Below are positions 43,673-55,381 of a stretch of DNA of 64,000 nucleotides, piece by piece. Both the position numbers and the translations under genes were made by a program. Source of the DNA: Hydrangea macrophylla (Eukaryota > Streptophyta > Magnoliopsida > Cornales > Hydrangeaceae); contig CM066987.1 of NCBI GenBank assembly GCA_033977485.1, forward strand, positions 49,231,033 to 49,295,032. The letters run 5' to 3'. Positions within the stretch are counted from its first letter, which is position 1; each line of letters opens with the position of its first letter. The notes beneath the pieces were generated by a model. That model searched no databases. It was given only the letters and a program-made list of their open reading frames with translations, and was not told where the DNA came from.

Positions 43673-44276
43673 TAATTACTCCCTCTCTTCTAAAATAAGT
43701 GTCCACTTTTTTCTTTTTTGGATACTTCAAAATAAGTGTTCACTTTTAAAAGTCAACTCCAAAATTTAATAAACTTCCTACAATATGTTGAGATTTACGC
43801 AGCGGAATTAAACGAGCGTACAATGAAAAGAAAAATGATAAGGGAAAAAGAAAAGAAATTACAAGAGAATTCTACGTGGTTTGGCAAAACCCTGCTTACG
43901 TCCACACCCAAGAGATTTTCCTTTATTATTGAGAATAAATTGCTACAAGACACTTGCTGAATTAAATCACATAACCCAACTCACAAACCCTTGTACTCAC
44001 TCACTCAATATCCCAAAAAAAAACCCGTACAATATTTTTCCTCTCTCACAAGCCCCAGCCGAGTGTATCACTCTTTTCCTATGTGTATATCACACAAATA
44101 CATATAGTACACGGTTGAGAAAATGACCAAGGAGTTCTAGTATATCACGGCATAATGGAGATATAACTATTTGCAAGCACATCTAAATTGGATAAATCCA
44201 ATCTATATATCTAGCAATCCGTGACCCTCAAGAAATTCATTTGATCATCATGCATATCATTGTCCATGAAGCAAAT
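43673..44276. other. Non-coding flank of the nested stack
   Basis: No gene is seen. A short sequence CTTTTTTCTTTTTTGG with related AAATAAGTGT words repeats near 43695-43745. Confidence 0.4.
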
Positions 44277-44403
44277 TGTAACAAAATATGCACGCAAGCA
44301 TACTAGTCGGGTTTAGGTCACTTACCTAGCGGAATAACCCAACGGATCGCCGAACGGTGTTGTTACGAGCCCAATCAAGAACCACGAACCTGCAGCACCT
44401 ACA

Positions 44404-45921
44404 TGTTTGCACCCAAAAAATACATTTTTTAGTTAAAATTATTGTAAGGCCGATTGTGATATTTTGATCGGACTTAGAGACCGATTGTGCTTTTTAATCG
44501 GACTAATCACCTTTTGATCGGGCTGATTAACATATGTTACTCGGACTGTTTGGTTGGTGTGCATATATTTTGGTCCATTAGGAAGCCCGATGGATTTTTG
44601 GCTATATGCCCGATTTACTTATAAATTCTGTCAATTTGATTGACTATGTAATAATTTCTCCAATGGCCAAACATGCTTTATGGCCACGTGGGTGTTATAT
44701 TTCATTAGCACATTTGTTTGGCAAATGAGTTTTGGTGGGCCACAGTTGTCATGTGGTTTGTACAAGGAGGAAGTCAACAGTGGTGGGGCCAAAGTCATCA
44801 TCACTTTGATGACTTACAGTCTCGTGTGATTCAAATGGCAGTGTACTTCGGCGTAGGCCTTGTTTGGCGCTACAATCGGGCTTCCATTGTGCTTGTTCCA
44901 TCGGGCTTAACATCTACCAATCACAAATGATCAATGTTTGGCAGTTCAATGCCATCGGGCTTGGGGTAGTTTTTGGGCTTCACATGCTCAGTGGTAGGGT
45001 CAGCCAGCTCAACATTTGGCTTTACATAAGACTTGGTCAATAAGTGGGCCATGCTTTAATGATACCATTCATTTGGTAATTTTAAAATACAGTCAAATCA
45101 TTCAATTGGACAAATGATTTGGTAATCTAATCAGTTCGGCTAAGGAGTATTTGGCAGTCTTAAAGAGCTTTAGGAAGTTGATACGATTTGGCCACTTTAT
45201 GGAAAGTTGCCAATCCCTACGAATTCTTTTAAATGATAAAATTTCAGTGTTGTGATAAAGATAATATTATTGGAGATAATATCAGCAATATATGGTATAT
45301 ATCTTTTGCTTGCACACAAAGTCAGCCGAACCAAGCCTATGGATGGACCAGATTCAAAGATCAATATATACACCCGTATATATATATATATATATATATA
45401 TATTTTCGCAGATATGGAAGGTCAAGAGCAGATTTGGGCGACAAATCTGGTAAATTATACCAGATTATTATTGATCAGTTATTTCCTACCTTATCTAGGA
45501 GACCTCCATGGCCGCTACAAATACAGCAGGCAGGCCAAGCTTCCAACTCACTCCGCGTCACTTCGACAACCGCATCCCATAGCATTCAACATGCAGTCTT
45601 AGTTTAGGCAAATAAAAGCAGTCTTTTATTTTCGTTCTTAGTTTTTAATATTACAATCTCTTGTAATTTCTTTACTTTCAATTAAATAAAACATCTCTTT
45701 TATTTAATTCCTTTTTGTTTCATCACTTGTATGGCTTGTGCGCTTCAGTACTGCCATAGGACTTTTGGTGAGGGTACTTTCCTACTCACCTCACACAGTC
45801 GTTTTGTCAGAAGTCAGGTTCATTAAGCCTTGTCTATCACTGACACGAGCACTTAGGAAATTAGTTTGCACTAGCGAACCATTATTGGTTCTGGCACGCC
45901 CGCGCAAATTACAAGCAAACA
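44404..45921 (+). repeat. 5' LTR of the young element (1518 bp)
   Basis: Begins TGTTTGC and ends GCAAACA, perfect 7-bp inverted ends. The first 150 bp repeat CCGATTGTG and ATCGGACT words. A (TA)n tract near 45378-45405 is longer than in the other LTR. The last 30 bp include GGCACGCCCG and AAATTACAAG, which recur just outside the LTR in the primer-site region. Confidence 0.95.
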
Positions 45922-45924
45922 ATT

Positions 45925-45941
45925 TGGCACGCCCGGTGGGA
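45925..45941 (+). other. Putative primer-binding site of the young element
   Basis: TGGCACGCCCGGTGGGA starts 3 nt after the LTR. It opens with TGG, the complement of a tRNA CCA end, at the position expected for a primer site. Which tRNA it matches was not established. Confidence 0.6.
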
Positions 45942-46012
45942 AATTACAAGAAATCGGCCTCCTCACAACTTCGAGTGGAGCTGATGAACCGCCGCCCGAG
46001 GGAAATTCGTTC

Positions 46013-46774
46013 ATGTCTCTAGACGATTTTCTGTACGGTGACTGGCGAAAGAAGCGGCTTTGTGACAACATTCTTCGTGCTCTTGAAGATATGAAGGCGC
46101 ACTCGAGAGAACAGCAGGCAAGGCTTAGCCGATTTGAAGAAGACACGAAAGCAAGCCTGGCAATACTAGAGGCTCAAGGGCACAAGATCGAACAATTCTT
46201 AAAGTCACGACAACGGCCCGAGAAGGCCGATGATTCCACGCTGTCCGAAGTGCTCGGGGGGCAAGAAGACAGCGAAAAAATAATTAAAGAGCCGAAAAAA
46301 TTTATATCGGCCATAGAGCCCCTCCTTGATGTTGAAGACGACGAAGCGCCCGGGGGGCAAATTCAAGACGAGCCTCAAAACTATGTTGAGGCCGACGAGG
46401 AAGAAGAGTGTGATAGGCCGAGGGATCCCGTATCGGCCATAGACCCTCCTAGTGATGAGGAGGACGATGATGAAGACCCTCTTGTTGACGAAGAAATCGG
46501 CGTTGAACCGCTCAGGGGGCAAGTCTCGCAGAGACCGATTGATGGGAAATCGGTCCATGAAGCTTTTGAAAATATTTCTTTGAGGAAACTCAGCCTCAAA
46601 GAGTTGTTTAATTTTTTCGGTCTCATCGTAGTGACCGATTATTATTTTTATTTTAAGCCAATTAATTATTTGGCTTGGGTTGATTTACATCCACGATGGC
46701 TGTGTGGATGTCACCAAAAACTAAATGTTATTTGGTGGTTATTTCTCCAACAGTGGTATTATCAAGAAGACTGA
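46013..46774 (+). CDS. Acidic coiled-coil-like ORF of the young LTR element
   Basis: The only long open frame of the interior codes 253 residues. Residues 1-75 are charged and heptad-like (RALEDMKAHSREQQARLSRF, LEAQGHKIEQFLK) and could form a coiled coil. Residues 80-185 are very acidic and contain an internal repeat (ISAIEPLLDVEDDEAPGGQ and VSAIDPPSDEEDDDEDPLVD). Residues 200-253 are hydrophobic and aromatic (FNFFGLIVVTDYYFYF, VIWWLFLQQWYYQED). No CCHC knuckle, protease or polymerase motif is present. Position between primer site and polypurine tract suggests a Gag-like or packaging role, but no family is recognised. Intactness may only reflect youth. Confidence 0.65.
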   Translation: MSLDDFLYGDWRKKRLCDNILRALEDMKAHSREQQARLSRFEEDTKASLAILEAQGHKIEQFLKSRQRPEKADDSTLSEVLGGQEDSEKIIKEPKKFISAIEPLLDVEDDEAPGGQIQDEPQNYVEADEEEECDRPRDPVSAIDPPSDEEDDDEDPLVDEEIGVEPLRGQVSQRPIDGKSVHEAFENISLRKLSLKELFNFFGLIVVTDYYFYFKPINYLAWVDLHPRWLCGCHQKLNVIWWLFLQQWYYQED

Positions 46775-47297
46775 AATTACTGAAGACCGGACTGAATTAA
46801 TTCAGTCAATATACTACTCGGACTGTCATTCCAGACCGAAAGAAAAAAAAATGAATGAATAATTGCTAAAGAACCTGGAGGCTTTGATATTAGTTGATTT
46901 GGTCAAAGTTGGTAGGACCCACTTACTTTAAGTGTTTCTTTTGGCAGAATCCTTGGCTCAATCAGTTTTGCCACTTGGATCATCCTATGATGGGTCCGAA
47001 GAGGTGAGCAAAGAAGGAAAAACTAAACTATTTAGAAGACAGTGGCCTTCATGAATTAATCGGGCATGTTCATCTGGCGCAAATCATGGAGGCTGTGGTC
47101 TGGTGATATTGATCAAGTTAGTGTAAAGGTTTGGTATCTCCATAACACTAATGTGTATAATCGGTTTTATGGGCGTATCAGTTTAAAACCCATCGGACTC
47201 ATGGATAAGGCCGAGGTCAGCCTAAAGGTAATCGGTTCGCAAAATATGGCTATTCAAAAATTACATAGATTTCATTTTTAAACAGCCAGGGGGGCAT
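46775..47297 (+). other. 3' interior and polypurine tract of the young element
   Basis: Non-coding text rich in ATCGG, ACCGA and CGGACT words. AACAGCCAGGGGGGCAT (47281-47297) directly precedes the 3' LTR and is the likely polypurine tract. Confidence 0.8.
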
Positions 47298-48809
47298 TGT
47301 TTGCACCCAAAAAATACATTTTTTAGTTAAAATTATTGTAAGGCCGATTGTGATATTTTGATCGGACTTAGAGACCGATTGTGCTTTTTAATCGGACTAA
47401 TCACCTTTTGATCGGGCTGATTAACATATGTTACTCGGACTGTTTGGTTGGTGTGCATATATTTTGGTCCATTAGGAAGCCCGATGGATTTTTGGCTATA
47501 TGCCCGATTTACTTATAAATTCTGTCAATTTGATTGACTATGTAATAATTTCTCCAATGGCCAAACATGCTTTATGGCCACGTGGGTGTTATATTTCATT
47601 AGCACATTTGTTTGGCAAATGAGTTTTGGTGGGCCACAGTTGTCATGTGGTTTGTACAAGGAGGAAGTCAACAGTGGTGGGGCCAAAGTCATCATCACTT
47701 TGATGACTTACAGTCTCGTGTGATTCAAATGGCAGTGTACTTCGGCGTAGGCCTTGTTTGGCGCTACAATCGGGCTTCCATTGTGCTTGTTCCATCGGGC
47801 TTAACATCTACCAATCACAAATGATCAATGTTTGGCAGTTCAATGCCATCGGGCTTGGGGTAGTTTTTGGGCTTCACATGCTCAGTGGTAGGGTCAGCCA
47901 GCTCAACATTTGGCTTTACATAAGACTTGGTCAATAAGTGGGCCATGCTTTAATGATACCATTCATTTGGTAATTTTAAAATACAGTCAAATCATTCAAT
48001 TGGACAAATGATTTGGTAATCTAATCAGTTCGGCTAAGGAGTATTTGGCAGTCTTAAAGAACTTTAGGAAGTTGATACGATTTGGCCACTTTATGGAAAG
48101 TTGCCAATCCCTACGAATTCTTTTAAATGATAAAATTTCAGTGTTGTGATAAAGATAATATTATTGGAGATAATATCAGCAATATATGGTATATATCTTT
48201 TGCTTGCACACAAAGTCAGCCGAACCAAGCCTATGGATGGACCAGATTCAAAGATCAATATATACACCCGTATATATATATATATATATATTTTCGCAGA
48301 TATGGAAGGTCAAGAGCAGATTTGGGCGACAAATCTGGTAAATTATACCAGATTATTATTGATCAGTTATTTCCTACCTTATCTAGGAGACCTCCATGGC
48401 CGCTACAAATACAGCAGGCAGGCCAAGCTTCCAACTCACTCCGCGTCACTTCGACAACCGCATCCCATAGCATTCAACATGCAGTCTTAGTTTAGGCAAA
48501 TAAAAGCAGTCTTTTATTTTCGTTCTTAGTTTTTAATATTACAATCTCTTGTAATTTCTTTACTTTCAATTAAATAAAACATCTCTTTTATTTAATTCCT
48601 TTTTGTTTCATCACTTGTATGGCTTGTGCGCTTCAGTACTGCCATAGGACTTTTGGTGAGGGTACTTTCCTACTCACCTCACACAGTCGTTTTGTCAGAA
48701 GTCAGGTTCATTAAGCCTTGTGTATCACTGACACGAGCACTTAGGAAATTAGTTTGCACTAGCGAACCATTATTGGTTCTGGCACGCCCGCGCAAATTAC
48801 AAGCAAACA
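47298..48809 (+). repeat. 3' LTR of the young element (1512 bp)
   Basis: Near-identical to 44404-45921. Short open frames of 70-124 codons occur in both LTRs, but they resemble nothing and the longest crosses the (TA)n tract. Confidence 0.95.
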
Positions 48810-49115
48810 CTACATCACTTCCGTGTACCCTCTTGTGCTCCGCATAGGTCGTAGAAGACGATACTGGAGCAATTCCCATGACAGTCAAGCGCTAAATCCC
48901 ATAGCTCCAATGGTGATGGCCAAGAGAGAGTATACCGTGAGAGAGAGGGGAGAGAGAGAGACCAGTTGTATCTCATTGGGTGTGCTAGAGGCAACCCTAG
49001 CTATGTGTGCAATATACATATATATAGGCACACACCCTAGGTCTCCAAGAGCCAAAGCCCATTGTACCCGGTCCAATGATATGTGGGTGCCCGTATGGCC
49101 CACATATTTCCTATA

Positions 49116-52100
49116 TCTCCCACTCACCCACATAGGGCTAGTACTAAAACCAATCTCTCAAAACAGAACTTCTCATCTCTTCATAGGAAATAGAACGTGC
49201 GACTTTACGAAAAGAAAGTACAGCGACAGGAGTGTAATGCCAAATCATCACCATAACTAGCAAAGACACATCACTCGGAAGCTTCTCGTGTATGCCTTAG
49301 ACGATTCAACCACACCGGACACAGCATTCTCAATCCCTCGGTGAAAAGAATTGCTGCACCACCTCAATGTAATGTACTCATGACATATCAGTAACAAATT
49401 ACGATTGTCGCAGGCCTGCTAATGAGTCACAAAAACATGGTGTTATTGAATGGTCTTCCCTGAGCCCACATGTCAATCCGACTAACTTGACCGCTTGCCC
49501 AGAAATGCCCCATAGAATGGAATTATCTCATCGTCTTAGGATAACATGCTAAAGTAGATGTCATCAAGCGTCCTCTTCATGACATAGTCTCAAGTCGTGA
49601 AGGCAACTAGTTTGTAGGATAACCAATGTTTTGGATATGCTACGTGGCTCACACAGCAATGAAGAGGAATCCATTCACTGCTCCACAATCGATCGCAAAA
49701 GCACATACAATATAAAATTTATGCTATGGCGTTCTTCCATAAAAATGGGCATGTCACTCTGTGTTTGGAAAACAAGTAACGCCATACGAATCTTAGTCTA
49801 GACGTTACACAAAATGTCTAACTTGAGTTTTCTAGCACAGTCGCCCCTCATAGCGCCTGTCTGAAAACTCACATTCGGTTGTAAATAGGCTACAAAGAGT
49901 CGTGGGATCTCTCTATGTTTGACCAAATATAAAGGTCTCATCTTAGCTCCATCTAAGGTGACATATAGAAATAATAAGAGTTTATATCTAGCTCGCTGTT
50001 CTTACACTGCGTAGATATAAGTGCTCAATCTCGCTTTCTAAGCGCTATGGACACACATGTCCTATCTAGCTATCTAAGCACCATGAACACATATATCTCA
50101 TCTTGCTCGCCATCTAAGTGCCATAGACACGCATGTCAGTTCGCTATCTCGGCGCTAAGGTGAATCACCCGTGTGAGCAGGTCGATTCAAGCCCGGTGAC
50201 ATATAAGAAATGTACATTCATTCCACTCATATAACAAACATATATGTATGGAAACCAATAAGTTTATTATTAACTGATAATAAAACTTGAATAATAATGT
50301 CAATACGACAATAAAATGTCTAAGCACATCAAATCCCCCAATGGAGATGTGCCTTGAGACAACTTCCCTTTGCGCAAACCACATCTCAAATGTGACACAT
50401 GCTAGAATGGTTTTTGAAATCTCTTGCATATGCTCCGGCTTACGTGCTATTACCTTTGATGAGCACAACCTCATCACTATGAGATAAAGAGCCTAGCCAC
50501 TGCAAAAACTCTTCAACCAAAATAGTTTCTCTAACAACTGCAGAGCACACCACATATTATGCTTCCATCGTGGATAGCATAAGGCAAGGTCCACAGTATT
50601 ACTGCAAACATATCGCAAGATACTCTTCACTACTCTCTAGTGACAGGACCATGGTTGCTACGGAAACGACTAATTAAACCAACCGCATAGTAGACATCTG
50701 ACCGAGTACACACATTAGCATACTTCATATTCCCTATTGAGGACGCATATGTTAAATTGGACATTTGTTTCCTGTTTTCATTATTCTTAAGACATTGATC
50801 TAAGGTCAAGGTGAGTCCCTAAAAAATGGGATGTCTATGGGTTTTCAGTTTTTCATGTGAAAACATTCAAGAACCTACATCTTGTAAGTCCCTCGAGACA
50901 AACAGAGGAGCTTCTGAGAACAATATCTCACAGTCTAAACTTTCAACACATAGTTGGAATCACCCATGTCCTCAATCTTAAACTGAGAGGACAACCACTC
51001 TCAAGTGGCGACAATGGAACTCATCTCATTCCTAGCTAAAAGGACATCATCAACATATAAAGAATTAGAACACTTTCCTTGGATCATTTAATGTACACAC
51101 ATTGTACCACTACCTAGACGATTGTTAACTTGTGATAATAAATAGATCATTTAAGACATCACACTTTTGCGCTCATTCCCTTTGGTCACAACACCAATGG
51201 GATGATCCATATTTATCTCGTCGTATTGTTCTCCATTGAGAAAAGAACAGTTTAAACACCTAACTAAAAAGGTTCCAAAACTAAATATGCAACAATTGCT
51301 AGGATAAGGCGAATGGAGTCAGATCTCACCCTTTGGGAGAACATGTTTCCGTGGTCTATACCCTCTCTAGGTACAAACTATCGCCACAAGGTGCACCTAA
51401 TACTTGTCAAGTGAACCATCTGCCTTGCGTTAGATTTTGAAAACACACTTGTCTCCAACAGTCTTACGCACAAGCGGAATATCAATTAACTCCCAGACCT
51501 TATTCACGTCCATAGAGCTCATTTCATTTGGCATAGCAACTATCCACTCAGCTTCAGCAGACGAAGAAAAACTCTTCAACAAAAGAAGCAGGCTCATCCT
51601 CATCCACTTGTGCACACATTTGCGCACATATGAAAATGTCTTCCTCAATTTCAAAACAGCGATAGGGAACTTTTTCCTCATCATTATACAATGTACTACC
51701 TGAGAATCTTGAATGCCTAGTGGTGCACTCCCACTCACTGGTACACTCCCAGTAGTGTCTAGCGGTGTACTCCTACTCGACTGGAGACTAGAACCATTTT
51801 ACAGCGATTACTAGATGTGGAATCTCAATCTCCCCACCCTCGCTTAAAGATGGTATGCTCCAACTCATAGAGGTCAAGATATCTCTTAGTAATACAAATT
51901 TGGGGAAGTCATTCTCAATATCATGTAGCAGTAATTCTATCATTCCTATACCCATTTGTTCATTATACGTAACATAGCATGTCGGGCTATTAGAATATCT
52001 TATAAAGGTATACTTTCTAGCTCTCGAGCGTAGTTTTTTACACTTATGCGAGGTATAGTGAACATAACCTCCTGAGCTCCATGGGCACAAATGCTCTAAA

Positions 52101-52241
52101 ATGAGCTTTTTGCCTTTCTATAGCTCATAAGGGAGTAGAAGGAACTGACTAAGGAAAGGCACTCTAGTATGTAGGCAGCAATCAAGAGTACATCCCCCCA
52201 AAACAACATTGGGAGGTTGACTTGCGCCATCATAGTCCTAG
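49116..52241 (-). pseudogene. Copia C2 pol remnants (RNase H, RT, integrase end)
   Basis: Directly after the LTR, TCTCCCACTCACCCACAT is the complement of a polypurine tract. A minisatellite lies at 49985-50170. Around 50500-50760 the minus strand reads KYANVCTRSDVYYAVGLISR, the Copia RNase H entry motif. At 51027-51068 it reads LILYVDDVLLARNE, the RT catalytic block. At 51430-51560 it has AMPNEMSSMDVNKVWELIDI and VGDKCVFKI, the start of RT. At 51990-52080 it has a YVHYTSHKCKKLRSRARKYT integrase tail. The parts lie in different frames with many stops. The gypsy LTR at 52242 ends it. Confidence 0.8.
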
Positions 52242-55188
52242 TGTAACAACCTGCATTTCCATTTAATTTTAAATTACATTTTCATATTTAATTTGTAATG
52301 CCATTGTCATAATTAAATCCATTCGGTATTGTCTGCATTTATTAAATTACAGTTCTCATATTTGGAATCTTAATTTATTTATTTCATACTAAAATTCTTT
52401 TGGGGTTAAACTGCAATTTTACAAAAATTAGTCATACCTGTGTGGATTTCAAAAATCTGTATTTCAAAACGGTGAAAAAGTTCACTTTTGACTAAATCAG
52501 TATTTCTATAAAACCGGAAGATCGATTCTTACATTAAAATAAAATTTCTGTATTTCTGTGGTGACCACCGCACCCCAAAAATACCAATTTGTGCTTAAAA
52601 CTGTCCGTGCCGAATTAAACTTCCACAGATTTTGGAAGTGATGTAAAGTTAGATTTGACATACACTTACTTTCCCTTTTTGGCAACTAATGATTGACTTA
52701 GGTTGTGTTTGGTTGTGCATTGTGTGAATGTTATATTTTAGGCCATAAGCTTGTTTTCCCAAACAATTTCAATTTGACCCCTACTAACCTACTCTTGACC
52801 TTTGGCTCATCTGAGAGTTGGTACAACTGATATACGTATGTATCTGTGTTTATATTATGCAATTCATAAATTGGAAATCAAAACTAATTAATTGTAGAGT
52901 CCTTGAGGTTGAACTTGGTGGCCAAGTTTGGCTACTCTTCTATGTGTACACCATATACTCTCTCAATTTCACACATTCTGCACTTCACATACACATAGAG
53001 AGTTTGAGAGATTAAATTCAGATTTTGGAAAGGGAGAACTTGAAGAACTAAATCACCATAGCCAAAACTTGTGGTGGAAATTTCTACATCTCATTTCTTT
53101 CTCAAAGATCTCTCTACTTTTAATCATAGTGAGTATTTTAAACTCACCTAGAATGTAATTTCATAGTTCAATTACTGTTTGTGTGCTTGAATCATGAAAC
53201 ACCATGGTTGATTTCACGCATGAACTCCATAGCTTTGAAATCAAGATTTTTCAATCTCAACCAAAATCTGTTTTCTTAGATAATAATGAAAGATTATGGT
53301 GTAATTAGACTATGTTTCAAGTATGGAGGCCTAATTTGTTCATATGGAAAAGTATATTAGAAATTAAGTTTTGACAACTTTTAATCTTTCATAAAATTTG
53401 AGAGCTATATTTTGTTTCATGTTAAATTGTTTATACACTCATAATCCTTGTGAAAAACTGAAGAGATCCATATATAATATGTTATATATACTAACAGATT
53501 TGGAAATGGGTCAAAAAGACCCTAAATTTCTGAAACAGGGGAAAACCAGCGAGGAAGAGGAAGCCTTTGCTTCATCTCGGGTGCGCCATCGCGCGAGCAA
53601 GGGTCGTGCGAGCGACCCCTCGCGCGAGAGCCTCGTGTTTGTAGGCAGACATGAAAGTTTTATAAAAGAAAAATGAAAATTAGGCAGATCGCGCGAGCGG
53701 AATGCGCGAGCGAACCGTGCGCGCGATACGCGTGCGCGATCCCCGTGTTCCTAGGCAGACAGAAAAGTTTATATAAGAAAAAGGAAAAATTGGGCAGATC
53801 GTGCGAGCGACCTCCCGCGCGAGCGTCCCGCGCGCGCGACTTCTGGCAGTTTCTAGTTTTTGCTTGTTTTGTGATAAGGGACTGTTTGGATTAATTTTAA
53901 AGCATTGTCAAGGTTCTGTTTGGGAAAATTATTAAAACAGAATCTTCATATGTTGTGTTTGAATGAGTAGAATGGGGTATTAAGACTTATCAATCCCCGT
54001 ACGTACGTGGTGCCTTTAAATTCAGTGATTTACTTTATGTTTAAATTCATATCATTCATGTGGGGTCAGTGGTACATGCATGTGGGTGTCAGTCAGTGTG
54101 GAAAAGAGTAATGGTCAGTGTGGAAAGAGTATGAGATTAAGATTGAGGTTGAGATTGTGTTGTGGACACTCCCTGGTTATTGTGTACCAAAGTGTGACGT
54201 GTTGAGATTACGGTGAGGGTATCTTTGTAATGCGACGGTGGCAAAATTGGTCACTCCCTGACGACCATGGCAGCGTTAAAGTGTGTGACACCGAACTTGG
54301 ACATTCCCTGGCACCCATGGTAGTGCTAAAGTGTGGCCTACGGACACTCCCTGATACCCGAGTCTGGATACGGCATGAGGGTTCCTCCGGTATTTGCATG
54401 GTGGTTTAGGTATTCAAAGTGTGAGGCATTGGACACTCCCTGGTACCCCGGACCAAAGTGTGAGACAAATTGGACATTCTCTGGCACCCCGTTGCTCAAG
54501 TGTGGCTACCTTAGTGTTTCAAAGATACTGGAGTGAGATAGTGGGTTGTTGTGTTTGTCGAGAGAAAAGAGTCAGTAAGATGAGTGTGGTGCATTGTCTC
54601 ACACACGATCATATGTTTTAATGAATGAACGACTTTTAAATACTTTCCCCGTTGTTTTATAATTGAATTCCTTCTATGGTGAAACCGTTGATTTTACAAA
54701 ACTTGAAAAGAGAAAATTTGTAAATGGGTATGTTTAAAAATTCAGGTTATGTTTTTAATACTCACCAGCTTCTTGAAGCTGACGACGTTGATGCGTCCTG
54801 GACATTCGTGTTCAGACTTTTCAGGTTACGACTATGCTGAGCCTTATCACTATGCTAATTGAGAACGGCTGCTTTTGGAGGAGAAACTATTATCATCATT
54901 GCATATTTTAAGTTATATATTTTAAGTTATGAACTGGTTTGTAATAAGGATGACTGTAATAGACATTAAGTTATTGTTTTGTTCAAGGCAGTCTGTGCCT
55001 GTAGATGACCCCGTGCTGTAATATGTAATAATTCAGAAAAAGTTTATAAGCTTTGATTGCTCTGCTCTGATTATTGTTTATTATTGTTCGACGTTTGGGA
55101 CTGAATCGATCCTTCAAACTGTCGCGACCTATGGGTCCATAAAGGAAATTAAACGCTTTCCTTATTTATGCTACGTCGGGGCGTGACA
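52242..55188 (+). repeat. 5' LTR of gypsy G3 (~2.9 kb)
   Basis: Starts TGTAACAACCTGC and ends CGGGGCGTGACA, 8 bp before the primer site. It includes a block with about nine GCGCGAGCG-type words (53566-53845) and a 41-50 bp period minisatellite of GGACAYTCCCTGG (54164-54500). Confidence 0.85.
54164..54530. repeat. GGACAYTCCCTGG minisatellite in the G3 LTR
   Basis: Copies start at 54164, 54249, 54299, 54342, 54431 and 54472, spaced by about 43-50 bp or twice that. Units read GGACACTCCCTGGTACCC, with CAAAGTGTG about 25 bp later. Two positions have lost the word. Confidence 0.8.
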
Positions 55189-55196
55189 GGATTTAG

Positions 55197-55212
55197 TGGT
55201 ATCAGAACCAGG
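55197..55212 (+). other. Primer-binding site of gypsy G3
   Basis: TGGTATCAGAACCAGG lies 8 nt after the LTR end, the classic initiator-methionine tRNA-type primer site of plant LTR elements. Confidence 0.85.
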
Positions 55213-55381
55213 TTATCTCAGAGTAAGTTTAGCCAGGTTAGGGTTTACCAGTATAGACCTGATTCCACAGTTCTGTTAGCTTAAGCTTCACACACCCGAT
55301 GATACGACAAGGAGGATAGACTCAGAATCCAAACACCTAAGATTATCTCTGTCTTGATTTAAGTTAGTACCTTTTTCAGGT

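Larger units (their letters stand above)
44404..48809 (+). mobile_element. Young non-autonomous LTR retrotransposon, TSD CTACA
   Basis: Direct repeats 44404-45921 and 47298-48809 both start TGTTTGCACCC and end ACAAGCAAACA. CTACA flanks both sides (44399-44403 and 48810-48814). The LTRs differ by a (TA)n length change of 6 bp and, by eye, two substitutions over 1.5 kb, so insertion is very recent. The 1376-bp interior has a primer-site-like TGG sequence, one open frame of 253 codons and a polypurine tract. There is no protease, reverse transcriptase, RNase H or integrase, so it must rely on a partner element. It sits inside a Copia LTR. Confidence 0.95.
44277..52241 (-). mobile_element. Copia C2 relic (3' LTR to integrase), host of nested insertions
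   Basis: A minus-strand Copia element of the same family as 16559-18876. Its 3' LTR (44277-49115) is split by the insertion at 44404-48809. Polypurine tract, minisatellite, RNase H, reverse transcriptase and integrase pieces follow to 52241, where the LTR of a plus-strand gypsy element cuts it. Gag, protease and the 5' LTR would lie beyond the later insertions, outside the window. Confidence 0.8.

Noticed and set aside
44718..45607. Frames of 70-124 codons in the LTRs of the young element
   Set aside because: Present in both LTRs only because the LTRs are identical; one crosses a (TA)n tract and none resembles a protein.
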